A stretch of DNA of 64,000 nt from Maribacter sp. 4G9 (GTDB lineage Bacteria; Bacteroidota; Bacteroidia; Flavobacteriales; Flavobacteriaceae), in contig NZ_MDGL01000045.1 of NCBI RefSeq assembly GCF_002742265.1, positions 1 through 64,000 on the forward strand, in the 5' to 3' direction. A program made the translations under genes and the position numbers. Positions within the stretch are counted from its first letter, which is position 1, and every line of letters starts with the position of its first letter. Positions 45,936 to 54,671 of the stretch are shown one piece after another. The notes below the pieces were generated by a model that saw nothing but the letters and a program-made list of their open reading frames with translations, did no database searches and had not been told where the DNA came from.

Positions 45936-45970
45936 GTTTCATCTTTTTTGTGATGGTCTAAAAACTATCG

Positions 45971-46036
45971 TCTAATATCTAACATCTAATTTCTAACATC
46001 TAACATCTAATTTCTAACATCTAATATCTAACATCT
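45971..46036 (+). repeat. Heptamer tandem array running into a start codon
   Basis: Nine period-7 units of the form TCTAAYW (mostly TCTAACA, TCTAATA, TCTAATT), followed by TCTATG, where the ATG is the ATPase start. The array therefore fills the whole translation initiation region. Unit number changes could alter expression. Confidence 0.85.
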
Positions 46037-46702
46037 ATGTTATTACAACTAAAAAATATTTTCAAGTGGGTCAACTCCGGGGGTCAGCGGATTTTTTTAT
46101 TGAAGGATATCAATCTAGAGGTAGCGGAAGGCGAGTTTATTTCCGTAATGGGACCTTCGGGTTCTGGTAAATCCACTTTGCTTAACGTTATAGGAATGTT
46201 GGACACCTTTGACGAGGGCGAATATAATTTCTTGGACGAATCCGTGCACACCCTAAAAGAAAAGCACCGTTCCAACCTGTATAAGGAATATATCGGTTTT
46301 GTTTTTCAATCCTATCATCTCCTAGATGATTTAACTGTTCAGGAAAACTTGGAGATGCCCCTGTTGTATAAAAAGTTTAAAGGCTCTGAGCGTAAGGCCA
46401 TGGTGGCCGATATGTTGGATCGATTTAATATCGTCGGAAAAAAGGATTTGTTCCCTGCACAGCTAAGTGGAGGGCAACAACAGCTTGTTGGGGTCGCCAG
46501 GGCATTGATCGCCAATCCCAAATTGATTTTAGCCGATGAGCCAACGGGTAATCTTAACTCCCAACAGAGTGAAGAAATAATGGAGCTGTTCAAAAAATTA
46601 AACCAGGAAGAAGGAGTAACCATTATCCAAGTAACACATTCCGAAAAAAATGCGGCCTATGGCTCACGGATTATCAATTTGCTGGACGGGCGAAAGGTTT
46701 AA
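46037..46702 (+). CDS. ABC transporter ATP-binding protein, MacB/LolD type (second)
   Basis: A 221-residue ATPase closing the permease cluster. Walker A is GPSGSGKST (39-47) and Walker B is LILADEPTGNLNS, with the switch His in VTHSE. The ABC signature is atypical after LSGGQQQ: the usual RVAIARA reads LVGVARA. It may pair with permeases 2-5 while the first ATPase pairs with permease 1. Its last 4 bases overlap the convergent amidase gene. Confidence 0.93.
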   Translation: MLLQLKNIFKWVNSGGQRIFLLKDINLEVAEGEFISVMGPSGSGKSTLLNVIGMLDTFDEGEYNFLDESVHTLKEKHRSNLYKEYIGFVFQSYHLLDDLTVQENLEMPLLYKKFKGSERKAMVADMLDRFNIVGKKDLFPAQLSGGQQQLVGVARALIANPKLILADEPTGNLNSQQSEEIMELFKKLNQEEGVTIIQVTHSEKNAAYGSRIINLLDGRKV

Positions 46703-48372
46703 TCTGTATACCCTTCCGGGTGCATTTCGTCAAATTCCGTTTGTTCTTGAAAGGCTTTTGCCAATAAAAGGATACTGGCCTCATCATACAGATTTCCCAC
46801 CAAAGTGATGCTGGTTGGGTGTTTGTCCTTGTCCAACCCAGTTGGAATGGCGATTACAGGGTGTCCCGTTAAATTGGTAATGACCAACTGTCTATTGCCA
46901 AATGATTGTGAGATGATGACGTCGTAATCTTTGATCAATTCATGCATCTTCTCTATTAAAACTTCCCGATGCCGATTGGCCTGTAGGTATTCTACCGCTG
47001 GAATAAATCGCGCCTGACGAAGGGAATTGGCCCTAGAGCTTTGGTCCTGCTCCACCATTTTGTCCACGTCGGAAGAACGTACCAAGTCATCAAAAAAGGC
47101 ACCTGCCTCGGCCCTCAAAATAATATCAAAACTATTGAAAGGGACGTCTTTAGGCAATTCTAGACTTTCCATTTTCACCCCCATCTTTTTAAATACCTCC
47201 AAGGCCTTTACCATATTGTCCTTTGATTTTGAAGTATCCTTGTCAATATCTTTCTTTAGATATCCTACCTTAAGGGTAGTAACATCCTTGTTTTTGTCAA
47301 ACCCAAAAGGGTAGTCAGTGGTAGTGGGGTCTTTTGGATCTTTTCCAGATATGATGCTGTAAACAATAGCGCAGTCTTGGGCATTGCGGGCCATAGGACC
47401 AATTTTGTCCATGGACCAACTCAAGCTCATAACGCCATACCTGCTCACCCGACCATAAGTAGGGCGTAGGCCTGTAATACCGTTTCGGGTGCTGGGAGAG
47501 GTAATGCTTCCCAAGGTTTCGGTACCCAGTGCAAAGGGAACCAGTCCTGCCGAAGTAGCCGAACCCGAACCTGCCGATGAACCGCTTGCGCCCTGTTTAA
47601 TATCCCATGGATTTTTGGTTTTCCCACCAAACCAAACATCGCCACGGGCCAGTGAACCGGATACCAGTTTCGCGATCAATACGCCCCCTGCATCCTGAAG
47701 TTTTTCGACTACGGTTGCCGTCATATCAAATTCCTGATTTTTATAAGGTTCCGCACCCCAAGTCGTTTTATATCCTTTCACCGAAATCAAGTCTTTCACG
47801 CCAAATGGAATCCCGTGTAAAATGCCACGGTATTTCCCTGCGTATAATTCGGCATCCATTTTTTTTGCCTGTTCCATGGCCAATTCCTCCGTTATGGTAA
47901 TAGTGGATTGTAGAACATTATCATACTTTTTTATTCTGTCGATGAAAAAATGGGTCAATTCAACCGATGTAATCTTTTTGTTTTTGATCAAAGAGGCCAA
48001 TTGCGGAATGGTATAAAAAGCCAACTCCGATTTGATGGTGGGCAGTTCCACGTCATTGGGAATTTCCCACGATGGAAATTCCGCTTGCGGTTTGGGATTA
48101 AAATTTAACGGCAAAGGGTCAAATTTGATGGCTGGGAAGACCGTATAATCCAATTGGTACGTGCGCAAGGAGTCATAGCCCTCCCTGTTTCTTTCCAAGT
48201 AAGGGTAAAGCGTATCGAGCTGTTTTTTGGTAAAGGCAACGCCCACCAAGTTTTGAGCTCGCTTTATGTCCCTTTTTGTGAATTCGTGCTTCGTCCCTCC
48301 ACAGGCATATATCAGGAAGACCAAAAAAAGCGAGACGAGGAGAAATGGTTTTGTTTTGAAGGTGTGCCGCAT
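46699..48372 (-). CDS. Amidase-signature-family lipoprotein
   Basis: A 557-residue secreted amidase. A lipoprotein signal ends FLIYACGGTKHE. The Ser-cisSer-Lys machinery is visible: FGVKDLIS (Lys about 193) and the glycine/serine-rich signature GASGSSAGSGSATSAG (about 262-277), followed by GTETLGSITSPS. The family hydrolyses varied amides; outer-membrane or periplasmic location argues against a GatA role. It stands alone, convergent with the ABC cluster, with 200 bases of shared upstream region before mrp. Confidence 0.92.
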   Translation of the reverse strand: MRHTFKTKPFLLVSLFLVFLIYACGGTKHEFTKRDIKRAQNLVGVAFTKKQLDTLYPYLERNREGYDSLRTYQLDYTVFPAIKFDPLPLNFNPKPQAEFPSWEIPNDVELPTIKSELAFYTIPQLASLIKNKKITSVELTHFFIDRIKKYDNVLQSTITITEELAMEQAKKMDAELYAGKYRGILHGIPFGVKDLISVKGYKTTWGAEPYKNQEFDMTATVVEKLQDAGGVLIAKLVSGSLARGDVWFGGKTKNPWDIKQGASGSSAGSGSATSAGLVPFALGTETLGSITSPSTRNGITGLRPTYGRVSRYGVMSLSWSMDKIGPMARNAQDCAIVYSIISGKDPKDPTTTDYPFGFDKNKDVTTLKVGYLKKDIDKDTSKSKDNMVKALEVFKKMGVKMESLELPKDVPFNSFDIILRAEAGAFFDDLVRSSDVDKMVEQDQSSRANSLRQARFIPAVEYLQANRHREVLIEKMHELIKDYDVIISQSFGNRQLVITNLTGHPVIAIPTGLDKDKHPTSITLVGNLYDEASILLLAKAFQEQTEFDEMHPEGYTD

Positions 48373-48543
48373 GGATAGATAGTATTGGTTTTGGCCTAAA
48401 ATACTACATTCGACCGATTCATAATTTATTATTGTTATTTAATATGCTTGGAAAACATTTTTAAAGTGTTCATAGGATAGGCAGTTCTTATTGCTTTATC
48501 TTCAATTTCAATATAATAGCTTCTTAATCTCATGCCTAAGGAT

Positions 48544-48551
48544 TATCTTTG
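48544..48551 (+). promoter_or_regulatory. Candidate promoter of the mrp operon, -7 element
   Basis: TATCTTTG matches TAnnTTTG and lies 22 bases before the mrp ATG. The -33 position has TTC rather than TTG. Confidence 0.45.
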
Positions 48552-48573
48552 TTGTTTAGAATGAATTTACATA

Positions 48574-49716
48574 ATGATGATAGATAAGAAGGACGTTTTA
48601 AAGGCATTGGAAACCATTACCGTTCCAGGTGAGGGCCAGAATATGGTGGAGAGCGGGGCCGTACGAAACATACAGATTTTTGGGGATGAGGTCGAGGTGG
48701 ATATTACCATAAAAAACCCGAGTCTTCAAGCCAGGAAAAAAACGGAGGTGGAAATTCTTAAGGCCATCCATAAGGATGTATACGAAAAGGCAAAGATAAA
48801 GGTCAATATCAAGGTAGATGTTCCTGCTACCCCGCCTAAAGTCAATGAAATTAAAGGAAAGCCAATTCCTGGTATTCAGAATATCATTGCGGTGGCCTCA
48901 GGAAAAGGAGGGGTTGGTAAATCTACGGTTACCGCCAATTTGGCCGTTACCTTGGCAAAAATGGGATTCAAGGTGGGGCTTTTGGATGCCGATATTTACG
49001 GTCCGTCCATGCCCATTATGTTCGATGTGGCCCATGAAAAACCCTTGGCGGTGAATGTGGACGGGAAATCCAAAATGAAGCCCGTAGAGAATTACGGGGT
49101 AAAATTATTGTCCATTGGATTCTTTACCCAACCCAATCAGGCGGTAATTTGGCGTGGACCCATGGCTTCCAAGGCCTTGAACCAAATGATTTTCGATGCC
49201 CATTGGGGAGAAATAGATTTTATGTTGTTGGATTTACCGCCCGGTACCGGGGATATCCATTTGAGTATCATGCAGGCGATGCCTGTAACGGGTGCCGTAG
49301 TGGTAAGTACGCCACAAGAGGTCGCCTTGGCCGATGCCCGTAAAGGTGTGGCCATGTTCCAACAGGATTCCATTAACGTGCCTGTTTTAGGAATTGTAGA
49401 AAATATGGCCTATTTTACTCCTGCGGAACTTCCAGATAACAAATACTATATATTTGGCAAGGAAGGTGCTAAACACTTGGCTGAAGACCTAAACGTTCCT
49501 TTCTTGGGTGAAATTCCCTTGGTACAGAGTATCCGGGAGGCTGGAGATGTAGGAAGGCCGGCTGCCTTGCAAACCGCTACGCCCATTGAAGCTGCCTTTG
49601 AGGAACTTACCAAAAATGTGGTGCAACAGGTAGTGGATAGAAATAAAAATATTCCGCCGACTGAGGCAATAAAGATAACAACAATGGCAGGCTGTTCTGC
49701 CGTTAAAAAGAAGTAG
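48574..49716 (+). CDS. Mrp/NBP35-family iron-sulfur carrier ATPase
   Basis: A 380-residue protein: an N-terminal MIP18/DUF59-like domain (about 5-85), then the deviant Walker A SGKGGVGKST (about 108-117), GLLDADIYGPSMP and LLDLPPGTGDIHL. This family (ApbC/Mrp) loads Fe-S clusters onto target proteins. It is followed after 2 bases by a NifU-like gene, which supports the Fe-S role. ATG 48577 is an equally possible start. Confidence 0.95.
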   Translation: MMIDKKDVLKALETITVPGEGQNMVESGAVRNIQIFGDEVEVDITIKNPSLQARKKTEVEILKAIHKDVYEKAKIKVNIKVDVPATPPKVNEIKGKPIPGIQNIIAVASGKGGVGKSTVTANLAVTLAKMGFKVGLLDADIYGPSMPIMFDVAHEKPLAVNVDGKSKMKPVENYGVKLLSIGFFTQPNQAVIWRGPMASKALNQMIFDAHWGEIDFMLLDLPPGTGDIHLSIMQAMPVTGAVVVSTPQEVALADARKGVAMFQQDSINVPVLGIVENMAYFTPAELPDNKYYIFGKEGAKHLAEDLNVPFLGEIPLVQSIREAGDVGRPAALQTATPIEAAFEELTKNVVQQVVDRNKNIPPTEAIKITTMAGCSAVKKK

Positions 49717-49718
49717 TT

Positions 49719-49967
49719 ATGACAACAATGACTTCGGATGATCTAAATGAAAAAGTGGAAAAGGCCTTGGAGGAAATCCGCCCTTTTTTACAGAGCGATG
49801 GCGGGGACATCTCCCTTATTTCAATTGATAACGGAAATTCCGTAAAGGTAAAACTTCATGGTGCCTGTGTAGGATGCAGCGTAAATCAAATGACACTAAA
49901 AAGTGGCGTTGAGATGACCATAAAAAAGTATGCTCCCCAGATTGAAGAGGTTATCAATGTTGAATGA
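49719..49967 (+). CDS. NifU-like C-terminal domain protein (Fe-S scaffold/carrier)
   Basis: An 82-residue protein consisting only of the NifU C-terminal domain, including IRPFLQSDGGDISLI and the cluster ligands C50 and C53 in GACVGCSVNQMTLK. Such proteins hold and pass [4Fe-4S] or [2Fe-2S] clusters. It is translationally close to mrp (2-base gap) and 67 bases before the ferredoxin-reductase-like gene. Confidence 0.94.
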   Translation: MTTMTSDDLNEKVEKALEEIRPFLQSDGGDISLISIDNGNSVKVKLHGACVGCSVNQMTLKSGVEMTIKKYAPQIEEVINVE

Positions 49968-50034
49968 TAACGTGACAAAAATCATAATTTTTAAACCTTC
50001 CCGCGAGTAGTTTAGCCAGCTAATAGTGCTATAC

Positions 50035-51093
50035 ATGATTAAAACAGATATTCTTATTATAGGGGCCGGTCCAACAGGTCTTTTTGCCGTTTTTGAAGCA
50101 GGATTATTACAATTAAAATGCCATCTTATCGATGCCTTGCCACAGGCGGGTGGACAATGTTCCGAGATTTATCCCAAAAAACCGATCTATGATATTCCAG
50201 GTTTTCCGGAAGTTCTTGCCGGTGATTTGGTGGATAACCTCATGGAACAAATTAAACCTTTCCAACCGGCTTTTACTTTAGGGGAGAGGGCTGAAACCAT
50301 TGAAAAACAAGCTGATGGTACGTTTGTGGTCACCACAAATAAGGGGACCCAACATAACGCTCCGGTAGTGGCCATTGCCGGAGGGCTTGGAAGTTTTGAG
50401 CCCAGAAAACCCTTGTTGGAGAATCTTTCGGAATATGAGGATAACGGGGTGTCCTATATGATTAAAGACCCTGAGGTGTATCGTGATAAAAGGGTCGTTA
50501 TTGCAGGTGGTGGTGATTCTGCCTTGGATTGGAGCATATTTTTGGCCGATGTTGCATCCGAAGTGACCTTGGTACACCGAAGAAACGAGTTTAGAGGGGC
50601 CCTGGATTCCGTTGAAAAGGTACAAAACCTCAAAAATCAAGGAAGGATCAACCTAATAACCCCTGGAGAGATAGTAGGCTTACAAGGCGAAGGGCAATTA
50701 GAATCGGTTTCGATACGGAAAACTACCAACGCCGCCGAAGATATTACTTTGGAGGTAGATAATTTTATACCCTTGTTTGGACTTTCACCCAAATTAGGAC
50801 CCATCGCGGATTGGGGTTTGGAAATTGAAAAAAATGCCATTAAAGTAGACACGTTCGACTATCAAACCAATGTTCCCGGAATCTACGCCATTGGGGATGT
50901 TAATACGTATCCCGGTAAACTCAAATTGATTTTGTGTGGTTTCCATGAAGCCACATTGATGTGTCAAAGTGCCTATCAAAGAATATTTCCTGATAAAAAA
51001 TACGTTCTAAAGTACACGACCGTTGGAGGTATTAACGGATTTGATGGCTCAAAAAAAGAAGCTCCCAAAGCAGTAATAAAGGAAATTACATAA
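50035..51093 (+). CDS. TrxR-like ferredoxin-NADP reductase / NAD(P)/FAD oxidoreductase
   Basis: A 352-residue flavoprotein. The FAD loop is ILIIGAGPTGLFAVFEAG (about 5-22), followed by QAGGQCSEIYPKKPIYDIPGF, a block typical of the thioredoxin-reductase-like FNRs. The NAD(P) loop is VVIAGGGDSALDWS (about 158-171), and GIYAIGDVNTYP lies near the C-terminus. The redox CxxC of true thioredoxin reductases is absent. The likely electron partner is the [2Fe-2S] ferredoxin encoded 530 bases downstream. ATG 50035 is chosen over GTG 50026 because MIKTDILIIG is the family start. Confidence 0.92.
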   Translation: MIKTDILIIGAGPTGLFAVFEAGLLQLKCHLIDALPQAGGQCSEIYPKKPIYDIPGFPEVLAGDLVDNLMEQIKPFQPAFTLGERAETIEKQADGTFVVTTNKGTQHNAPVVAIAGGLGSFEPRKPLLENLSEYEDNGVSYMIKDPEVYRDKRVVIAGGGDSALDWSIFLADVASEVTLVHRRNEFRGALDSVEKVQNLKNQGRINLITPGEIVGLQGEGQLESVSIRKTTNAAEDITLEVDNFIPLFGLSPKLGPIADWGLEIEKNAIKVDTFDYQTNVPGIYAIGDVNTYPGKLKLILCGFHEATLMCQSAYQRIFPDKKYVLKYTTVGGINGFDGSKKEAPKAVIKEIT

Positions 51094-51094
51094 T

Positions 51095-51610
51095 GTGAAA
51101 TAGTGAGTTAGTGAAATAGTGGATAATGAAATAGAGGATTGTGAGATAGTGTAGCGGATGGAATTGCACATATTCAAATTTTTAAAATAGCAGAACAAAG
51201 TGACCATTCAACGATTTGAGGATTTAGTGGTCTGGCAAAAGGCGCAAGATTTGGCGGTTTTAGTTTATCAAAATTTTACGGATAGTAAAGATTTTGGATT
51301 TAGAGATCAGATTACTAGAGCCTCAGTATCAATTTCAAATAATATAGCCGAAGGGTTTGAAAGAAGCTCCAACCCAGATTTTAAACGTTTTCTTTATTTT
51401 TCATTGGCCTCCAATAGTGAACTTAGGTCTATGTTGTATCTTGCCAAACGATTAAACTATATTGATTCGGCTTTGGCTCTGAAGCTGATAAATGAAACAA
51501 ATGAAATATCTAAAATGCTATATTCATTTATTAAGTCAATGAAATAAACATTATTTAATTTAAACTTTTTTACTAACCCACTAACCCACTAACCCACTAA
51601 CCCACTAATA
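51095..51610 (+). mobile_element. Candidate insertion unit: four-helix-bundle gene between inverted octamer arrays
   Basis: Left array 51095-51154 (GTGAAATA, GTGAGTTA and variants). Right array 51572-51610 (ACTAACCC, four units plus a partial). The reverse complement of the right array reads TTAGTGGG, the same TAGTG core as the left, so the arrays are inverted relative to each other. The unit separates a ferredoxin-reductase-like gene from its probable ferredoxin. No transposase is present. Calling it a mobile unit is inference. Confidence 0.35.
51200..51547 (+). CDS. Four-helix-bundle protein (23S rRNA IVS-type family)
   Basis: A 115-residue all-helical protein starting at GTG, with the family blocks FEDLVVWQKAQDLAVLVY (about 6-23), FGFRDQITRASVSISNNIAEG (split here at ASVS) and FLYFSLASNSELRSMLYLA. 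Relatives are encoded in 23S rRNA intervening sequences and include Avd-like accessory proteins of diversity-generating retroelements. A basic pentameric nucleic-acid-binding role is known for some. It has no link to the surrounding Fe-S genes and lies between inverted octamer arrays. Confidence 0.88.
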   Translation: MTIQRFEDLVVWQKAQDLAVLVYQNFTDSKDFGFRDQITRASVSISNNIAEGFERSSNPDFKRFLYFSLASNSELRSMLYLAKRLNYIDSALALKLINETNEISKMLYSFIKSMK

Positions 51611-51623
51611 AACTATATGGACT

Positions 51624-51956
51624 ATGTCCGATATCAAAATCAAAATAACCGACCGTGACGGTGTACGGCACGAAGTAGATGCCCCAACCGATATGAACAT
51701 GAACCTCATGGAAGTTGTTCGTTCCTATGAATTGGCTCCTGAAGGAACTATCGGGATTTGCGGAGGAATGGCCATGTGCGCTTCCTGCCAATGCTATGTA
51801 AAATCTGACCATAACTTACCGGAGAAAAGTGACGATGAAGAGGCGATGCTAGCGGAGGCTTTTAACGTACGCGAAAATAGCCGACTGGGTTGTCAATTGC
51901 ATATTACGGAGTCTATGGACGGACTGGAAGTGGAGCTTGCCCCTGAGGAACTCTAA
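51624..51956 (+). CDS. [2Fe-2S] ferredoxin (adrenodoxin type)
   Basis: A 110-residue electron carrier. Cluster ligands are C46, C52, C55 and C90 (GICGGMAMCASCQC and LGCQL), with the C-x5-C-x2-C spacing of adrenodoxin-like ferredoxins; C57 is an extra cysteine. The acidic surface (EKSDDEEAML) suits docking to a reductase. The reductase-like gene upstream is the likely partner. Confidence 0.94.
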   Translation: MSDIKIKITDRDGVRHEVDAPTDMNMNLMEVVRSYELAPEGTIGICGGMAMCASCQCYVKSDHNLPEKSDDEEAMLAEAFNVRENSRLGCQLHITESMDGLEVELAPEEL

Positions 51957-51959
51957 TAA

Positions 51960-52003
51960 ATTCAAGTTCAAATTCAAGAGTCAAGTTCAAATTCAAGAAT
52001 CAA
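51960..52003. repeat. TTCAAG/TTCAAA tandem repeat
   Basis: Two nearly identical 19-base units, each built from TTCAAG and TTCAAA hexamers, lie just after the ferredoxin stop. The rest of the gap to 52125 shows only low-complexity A-rich sequence. Confidence 0.6.
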
Positions 52004-52125
52004 TAACAAGACAAACCGAAAATTTAATTTTGCACGAGAAACTAGAAACTGGAAGTTACTATTCAGAATAGTTTATATTGAATTTTTATTTGCGCTTGAA
52101 CTTACGTTTTTTAGCTAACAGCCAA

Positions 52126-53865
52126 CTATATCCTCGCCTGATACGTAAACAAATTGTAATATCTACCCTCGGTAGCAATCAGCTCTTCATGGGTGCCTTG
52201 TTCGGCTATGCGACCATTTTCAATGACCAAGATTTGATCGGCCTTTCTAATGGTACTCAAACGGTGGGCAATTACGAAAGTGGTTCGGCCTTTGGTAAGT
52301 TGAGCCAAACTTTTCTGGATTAGGGATTCGCTCTCGGTATCCAGGTTGGAAGTGGCTTCGTCCAGTATCAAAATTTGGGGATTTGCCAGTACGGCACGTG
52401 CAATGGCGATACGTTGTCGTTGGCCGCCTGAAAGTTTTACCCCACGCTCCCCAATGACCGTGTCCAGACCATCATCAAATCTATCGGTGAATTCATCAAC
52501 ATAAGCAGCTTTAACGGCATCCCGTAGTTCTTGCTCGGTAGCATCCGGCCTGGGGAAAAGAATATTTTCACGGATGGTGCCTTCAAATAGAAAGTCGTCC
52601 TGTAGGACTACTCCCAAAAACTGTCGGAAACTGGTCAGGTCAACCTTTGAAAGGTCAATACCATCAATGGTTATGGTTCCTGAATCCGGATTTAAAAAAC
52701 TGGCCGCCAAACCTGCAATAGTCGATTTTCCGGAACCGGAGCTCCCAACAAGCGCTATGACATCCCCGGCCTTGGCCTCAAAACTGATATTGTGCAATAC
52801 CTCCTTGTCCTCCTCATAGGCAAAGGAAACATCTTCAAAGCGCATGTCGCCTTTTATTTGTTCTAGCTCAATGGTCCTGTCCTTATCATCCGCTTCGGTC
52901 ACTTGATTCATAAGTTCTTCGGTACGGTCCAATCCGGCCAAGGCTTCGGTAAGCTGACTTCCTATATTGCTCATTTGAACGATGGGGGCGACCATAAGGG
53001 CCAATAGAAAGGTAAATTCAAAATATTCACCCGTACTTAATTCGCCCTGCATCATTTTGTACCCTCCAAAACCCATCATAATGCCTGTGGTGGCCAATCC
53101 TAAAAGAAAGGTGGAGGAACTTGTCATTACCGCTGTGGCCGTTAAGCTTTTCTTTACATTTTGGTATAAACGTTCCACGCCTTCTTCAAATACTTTTCCT
53201 TCTTGTTCTTCGGCATTAAAGCCTTTAATGACCCGTATTCCTCCAAGAGTTTCCGTTAGTCGGCCTTTCACCTCTGCATTTATTTTGCCTCTTTCCCTAA
53301 AAACGGGTCTAATGATCTTGAAGGCTTTTAAGGCAATGACTGCAAACAATATTAAGGGAATAAAGGTCAGCAAGGTCATGGTGGGGCTAATACGTAACAA
53401 GAGGATAAGGGAAACCACCGCCGTAATGGTTCCTCCAACCAATTGTACAAGGCCGGTTCCTATAAGGTTGCGTACACCCTCCACATCGCTCATGATTCTG
53501 GATACCAGTGCGCCCGACTTTGTATTGTCAAAAAAACGAATGGGCAGGGCAAGTACTTTTTTTTGAACCTGTGCACGTAGTTCCGATATCATAAACTGCG
53601 CCTGTATACTCAGTACTTTTGTCAATAGAAAGGACATAATGGCTTGTACCAGAAACGAAAGAATTACAACGATTACCAGAATTTTTAAAAAGTCATAGTC
53701 CTTATTGGGAACAATATCATCCAAAAAGTACCGAAGGGACACCGGGGCCACAAAACTTGCCGCCTTACTGATTACGATGAGCAAGAGTCCAATAAAAACC
53801 AGTTTTCTTCTGGGCCAAATGATGGTTTTAAATGCCTGTAGGATACTAACCTTTTTTTCTGCCAT
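52126..53865 (-). CDS. ABC exporter, fused permease-ATPase (MsbA-like)
   Basis: A 579-residue half-transporter: six membrane helices (about 20-310), then an ATPase domain with Walker A VGSSGSGKST (about 374), signature LSGGQRQRIAIARA, Walker B ILILDEATSNLD and switch IAHRLSTI. MsbA-like proteins flip lipids or export lipophilic compounds as dimers. Substrate is not readable. It is a single gene, 114 bases upstream of a LolD-like gene on the same strand. Confidence 0.94.
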   Translation of the reverse strand: MAEKKVSILQAFKTIIWPRRKLVFIGLLLIVISKAASFVAPVSLRYFLDDIVPNKDYDFLKILVIVVILSFLVQAIMSFLLTKVLSIQAQFMISELRAQVQKKVLALPIRFFDNTKSGALVSRIMSDVEGVRNLIGTGLVQLVGGTITAVVSLILLLRISPTMTLLTFIPLILFAVIALKAFKIIRPVFRERGKINAEVKGRLTETLGGIRVIKGFNAEEQEGKVFEEGVERLYQNVKKSLTATAVMTSSSTFLLGLATTGIMMGFGGYKMMQGELSTGEYFEFTFLLALMVAPIVQMSNIGSQLTEALAGLDRTEELMNQVTEADDKDRTIELEQIKGDMRFEDVSFAYEEDKEVLHNISFEAKAGDVIALVGSSGSGKSTIAGLAASFLNPDSGTITIDGIDLSKVDLTSFRQFLGVVLQDDFLFEGTIRENILFPRPDATEQELRDAVKAAYVDEFTDRFDDGLDTVIGERGVKLSGGQRQRIAIARAVLANPQILILDEATSNLDTESESLIQKSLAQLTKGRTTFVIAHRLSTIRKADQILVIENGRIAEQGTHEELIATEGRYYNLFTYQARI

Positions 53866-53979
53866 GATGCAAAAATACCTTTTTGTTTAGAAGTGTATGG
53901 AATAACTTTAAGAAGCCAACAAAAAATTGATCTTATAACAAAAGTTCCATTCATTTGATTTCAGATGTTCTTGGGATGA

Positions 53980-54654
53980 CTATTTCAATATGCTGCCATC
54001 CTCCATTTCAATGATGCGATCCGTACGTTTAGCAAAATCATTGTCGTGGGTTACTACCAAAAGGGAAAGCCCCTTTTCTTGGGCAAGATTCTTAAAGATA
54101 TTAAAGACATTTTCAGAATTATGACTATCTAGGTTTCCAGTGGGTTCATCGCCCATTAGAATGGTAGGGTTATTGATCAATGCACGGGCTATGGCCACAC
54201 GTTGTTTTTCACCACCAGAAATGCGGGAAGCCCTTTGTTGGGCCAAATGCCCAATATGGAGCATTTTCAATTTTTCTTGGGCGTCATGTTCAATTTCCTC
54301 CAAGGATTTTTCGGCGAGTTTTTTTGCGGGTAGCATCACGTTCTCAAGTACGCTGAATTCCGAGAGAAGATAATGAAACTGAAATACAAACCCTATGTGC
54401 CTGTTTCTTATCCTTGAAAGTTCCTCATTGGATTTACCCGTTATTAGTTGACCATTTAGATAAAGTTCACCTGTATATTCCGTATCCATAGTGGACAGAA
54501 TATAAAGCAACGTAGATTTTCCACAACCGGACTTTCCTACTATTGAGGTAAATTCCCCGGGTTGAATCCCAAAGGAAATATCCTTTAGCACATGGAAATC
54601 CTTGGGTTTGTAGAAGTGTTTATTGATGTTCCTTGTTTCAAGTACTAATTTCAT
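53980..54654 (-). CDS. ABC ATPase, LolD/MacB type
   Basis: A 224-residue ATPase with Walker A GKSGCGKST (about 38-46), signature ISGGEKQRVAIARA, Walker B TILMGDEPTGNLDS and the switch His in VVTHDND. It is the last gene of a three-gene minus-strand operon with an FtsX-type permease (17-base gap) and an adaptor lipoprotein. Confidence 0.94.
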   Translation of the reverse strand: MKLVLETRNINKHFYKPKDFHVLKDISFGIQPGEFTSIVGKSGCGKSTLLYILSTMDTEYTGELYLNGQLITGKSNEELSRIRNRHIGFVFQFHYLLSEFSVLENVMLPAKKLAEKSLEEIEHDAQEKLKMLHIGHLAQQRASRISGGEKQRVAIARALINNPTILMGDEPTGNLDSHNSENVFNIFKNLAQEKGLSLLVVTHDNDFAKRTDRIIEMEDGSILK

Positions 54655-54671
54655 GACGTAGGTTTGGGGCT

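Noticed and set aside
45971-46036. CRISPR-like tandem repetition (also at 31098, 38469, 51095, 51572)
   Set aside because: Units are 6-8 bases with no spacers of 25-40 bases and no cas genes; these are simple tandem arrays.
52982-53566. Plus-strand open frame of 194 codons inside the MsbA-like gene
   Set aside because: Antisense shadow of membrane-helix codons; its composition (Lys/Thr/Pro/Ser-rich) reflects the opposite strand.
53870-53877. TAnnTTTG match (minus strand TATTTTTG) before the MsbA-like gene
   Set aside because: It lies only 4 bases before the ATG, so transcription would begin in the start codon, and no TTG sits at the -33 spacing.
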